43,357 bases of DNA from Demequina lutea (GTDB lineage Bacteria > Actinomycetota > Actinomycetes > Actinomycetales > Demequinaceae), in assembly GCA_003246255.1 (NCBI GenBank), contig QKAX01000130.1, forward strand, positions 1 through 43,357. The letters are read 5' to 3'. How positions within the stretch are numbered: the stretch's first letter is position 1; the number at the start of each line of letters is the position of its first letter. Below are positions 41,278-43,357 of this stretch, one piece after another. The notes beneath the pieces are model-generated. The model ran no database searches and had not been told where the DNA came from. It was given only the letters and a program-made list of their open reading frames with translations. The translations under genes were made by a program, and so were the position numbers.

Positions 41278-43226
41278 CCCGTTACGACGCCCCGACGCGT
41301 GCGGGCTCTGGGTCGCGTCAGCGCGGTGCCTCACGCACGTCGGCTCCGCGCGCCGAGTCGAGCCGCCCGGGGGCGCCGAGACGCGTGCCAGGTGCCGCCC
41401 AGCGTCGTCCTGTCACAGCCACGCGCACCACGCGTCGCCCTACGCAGCAGCGCCCCGATGCGAGCATCGGCGATCCGCGCAAGCGTCAGTCGGTGCTGCT
41501 CGCTCTCTCGCTGGTGGTGGCACTCGTGTTCTCGGGCCGCCTGATTGATGTGCAGATCCTTAACGCCGGTCCCGTGGCACAAGAGGCGCTGGCGATGCGC
41601 CTGGTGGAGCGCACCGTCACGCCCGAGCGCGCTGACATCGTGGATCGCAACGGCACGGTGCTGGCCACGTCGGTCGCGAGCTACAACATCTGGGTGAACC
41701 AGACCCAGCTCGCGGACTGGCAGCGCAAGGAGGACGGCAAGGTGACGGCGGAGGGTCCCATGGACGCCGCGAAGATCCTTGCCCCGATCCTCGGCATGGC
41801 GGAGGCCGATCTGGCCGCACAGCTCGTGGGGGACAAGACCTTCCAGTACATCGCCAAGGACGTGACGCCCGAGATGCGCGATCTGATCCTCAACGAGGAC
41901 ATCGCGGGCATCCAATACGAGCCCACGACGCAGCGTCTGTACCCGAACGGCGGCATCGGCGGCAGCATCATCGGCTACATGGCCGAAGACGGCGTCAACC
42001 CTGGTAAGACTGGCATGGGTGGCATCGAGCTGGCCTACAACGACGTGCTCACGGGCACGCCGGGCACCGAGCAGTACGAGCGCAGCCGCTACGGAACTGT
42101 GATTCCCGCCGGCGCGTACACCGAGACGCCCGCCGTGCCCGGCGACACCGTACGGCTCACGATCGACCGCGACATCCAGTACTACACGGCACAGGCGCTC
42201 GAGGAGGCGGTGGCTCGCACTGGAGCGAGCGGCGGCTCCGTGGTGGTGCTCGACACGCAGACAAACCAGGTGCTGGCGCTCGCTGACTCCGGCTCGATCG
42301 ATCCCAACGATCCCGGCGCGACTCCCGCGGCGGATCGTGGATCGCGCTCGGCTCAGGACGTGTTCGAGCCGGGTTCCACCGCCAAGACCATCACCATGGC
42401 CGCGGCGCTCGAGGAGGGTGTGGTGACGCCCACGTCGCAGTTTGTGGCTCCTTACGAGTACACGACCGAGAACAATGAGACCTTCAAGGACTCTCACGAG
42501 CACGCCGACCAGAAGCTCACTGTGGCAGGCATTCTTGTCGACTCCTCGAACACCGGCACCGTGCAGGTGGGCCAGCTCCTCAGCGACCAGACGCGCTACG
42601 ACTACATGCGGGCCTTCGGCTTGGGTGAGTCCACGGGGTTGGGCATTCCTAGCGAGTCTGGCGGCATCCTGCGCACGCCGGATCAGTGGGATGGCCGCAC
42701 CAAGTACGCCACCATGTACGGCCAGGGTGTGGCAGTGACGGCTATCCAGACAGCCCAGGTGTACTCGATCATCGCCAACGGCGGAGTTCGGACCTCCCCC
42801 ACGATTGTCGCTGGCACCGAGTCGCCCGAGGGCGTCTTCACGCCCACAGACCAGGGCGAGCCGACGCGGGTGATCTCCGAGCAGACGTCCGGTGAACTGC
42901 TGTCGATGCTTGAAGAGGTGGTCACCAACGGCACCGGTAAGGCCGCGCAGATTGACGGCTACCGCGTGGGTGGCAAGACCGGTACCGCGCAGGCCGCCGA
43001 TGCGAATGGCCAGCTGACGCGTATCGTTGCGTCGTTCGTAGGCATCGCCCCTGTCGACAACCCCCGCATCGTGGTCTCGGTCATCATGTACGACCCGCAG
43101 ACCTCGATCTGGGGCGGCGACGTTGCGGCACCGGTGTTCAAGGACGTGGCAACCTTTGCGTTGCAGACATTGCGTGTGCCGCCCTCGACGGGCACGCCCA
43201 CGCAGTACCCGACCACCTGGGAGTGA
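41274..43226 (+). CDS. ftsI: Septal peptidoglycan transpeptidase FtsI (class B PBP)
   Basis: This 650-aa transpeptidase has an unusually long basic cytosolic tail (about 70 residues, Arg/Pro/Thr-rich), a membrane helix (about 72-90), a pedestal domain beginning VERTVTPERADIVDRNG, and a transpeptidase domain. The active-site motifs are S368-T-A-K (FEPGSTAKTI), S424-S-N and K568-T-G (GGKTGTAQ). There are no C-terminal PASTA repeats. It builds septal wall with FtsW. The start overlaps the FtsL-like gene; murE follows after one nucleotide. Confidence 0.95.
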   Translation: MTRYDAPTRAGSGSRQRGASRTSAPRAESSRPGAPRRVPGAAQRRPVTATRTTRRPTQQRPDASIGDPRKRQSVLLALSLVVALVFSGRLIDVQILNAGPVAQEALAMRLVERTVTPERADIVDRNGTVLATSVASYNIWVNQTQLADWQRKEDGKVTAEGPMDAAKILAPILGMAEADLAAQLVGDKTFQYIAKDVTPEMRDLILNEDIAGIQYEPTTQRLYPNGGIGGSIIGYMAEDGVNPGKTGMGGIELAYNDVLTGTPGTEQYERSRYGTVIPAGAYTETPAVPGDTVRLTIDRDIQYYTAQALEEAVARTGASGGSVVVLDTQTNQVLALADSGSIDPNDPGATPAADRGSRSAQDVFEPGSTAKTITMAAALEEGVVTPTSQFVAPYEYTTENNETFKDSHEHADQKLTVAGILVDSSNTGTVQVGQLLSDQTRYDYMRAFGLGESTGLGIPSESGGILRTPDQWDGRTKYATMYGQGVAVTAIQTAQVYSIIANGGVRTSPTIVAGTESPEGVFTPTDQGEPTRVISEQTSGELLSMLEEVVTNGTGKAAQIDGYRVGGKTGTAQAADANGQLTRIVASFVGIAPVDNPRIVVSVIMYDPQTSIWGGDVAAPVFKDVATFALQTLRVPPSTGTPTQYPTTWE

Positions 43227-43227
43227 C

Positions 43228-43357
43228 ATGACGCTGGCTCTGAGGCCCTCGCGGGTTGAGCCGATCGCGTTGAGCACGATCGCCGCACGCGCCGGCGCGA
43301 CGCTTGATGGGGCAGACGCGCTCATCACGGGGGCCACCGTCGACTCGCGCGAGGCGC
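43228..43357 (+). CDS. murE: Mur ligase, probably MurE (3' end outside window)
   Basis: Only 43 codons are visible. They contain a Mur-ligase N-terminal domain pattern, ITGATVDSREA, following IALSTIAARAGATLDG. MurE adds the third stem-peptide residue to UDP-MurNAc-dipeptide. Because murE normally follows ftsI and the fragment has the (T/V)DSR motif shared by MurE and MurF, MurE is more likely, but MurF cannot be excluded from the fragment. Confidence 0.78.
   Translation, partial: MTLALRPSRVEPIALSTIAARAGATLDGADALITGATVDSREA

Noticed and set aside
1-43357. Prophage, insertion sequence, CRISPR, toxin-antitoxin, defence island or tRNA genes
   Set aside because: No integrase, transposase, spaced direct-repeat array, paired small toxin-antitoxin genes or tRNA-like cloverleaf was seen. 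Codon and base use look even throughout.

Overview
The window is a stretch of ordinary, gene-dense chromosome from a high-GC actinobacterium. Gene content and order fit the order Micrococcales (Cellulomonas/Demequina-like), but the exact genus cannot be read from the sequence. The evidence is strong GC bias, many GTG starts, many 4-nt ATGA/GTGA stop-start overlaps, several promoters with a TANNNT -10 box, and actinobacterial synteny: ftsK, pgsA, cinA, clgR, DUF3046, recA, recX, rny, miaB, miaA, dapF, hflX, then lexA, a LysM division-inhibitor-like gene and nrdR. I see no prophage, insertion sequence, CRISPR array, tRNA or rRNA gene.

Layout. (1) 1-6.6 kb: the 3' end of ftsK runs into a PAS-GGDEF-EAL c-di-GMP gene. 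A convergent CapA-type phosphoesterase follows, then pgsA, cinA, clgR and DUF3046. (2) 6.6-13.4 kb: recA behind a consensus LexA box, recX, rny (RNase Y), miaB, miaA and dapF. (3) 13.4-17.8 kb: an RsmC-like methyltransferase on the minus strand, then hflX, a DinG-like helicase and a 75-aa protein joined by stop-start overlaps. (4) 17.8-22.9 kb: lexA is divergent from a short LysM membrane protein, with three LexA boxes between them. Then come nrdR, a very strong bidirectional hairpin, and a serA-DEAD-box helicase pair on the minus strand. (5) 22.9-30.5 kb: an intact YtfQ-YtfR-YtfT-YjfF galactofuranose-type ABC transporter operon, extended by a second tandem-domain ATPase and a LacI regulator. 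A lacO-like operator overlaps the predicted -10 box. (6) 30.5-34.7 kb: a HelD-type helicase, a PAC2-family protein, a cold-shock protein with a structured leader, and DUF3040. (7) 34.6-39.1 kb: a minus-strand MoxR-DUF58-transglutaminase operon. (8) 39.2 kb to the end: the start of the division and cell-wall cluster, with MraZ-type repeats, mraZ, rsmH, an FtsL-like gene, ftsI and the first 130 nt of murE.

Two circuits can be read from the sequence. One is an SOS circuit: LexA sites lie at recA, at lexA and at the LysM gene, which resembles the SOS-induced division inhibitors ChiZ/DivS/YneA. The other is a likely envelope-stress circuit: clgR sits behind an ECF-sigma-like promoter. I found no wholly new multi-gene system. 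The most interesting signals are a 16-bp perfect inverted repeat inside the first codons of recX, the duplicated ATPase in the sugar operon, the ECF-like promoter at clgR, and mirrored leaderless promoters between capA and pgsA.
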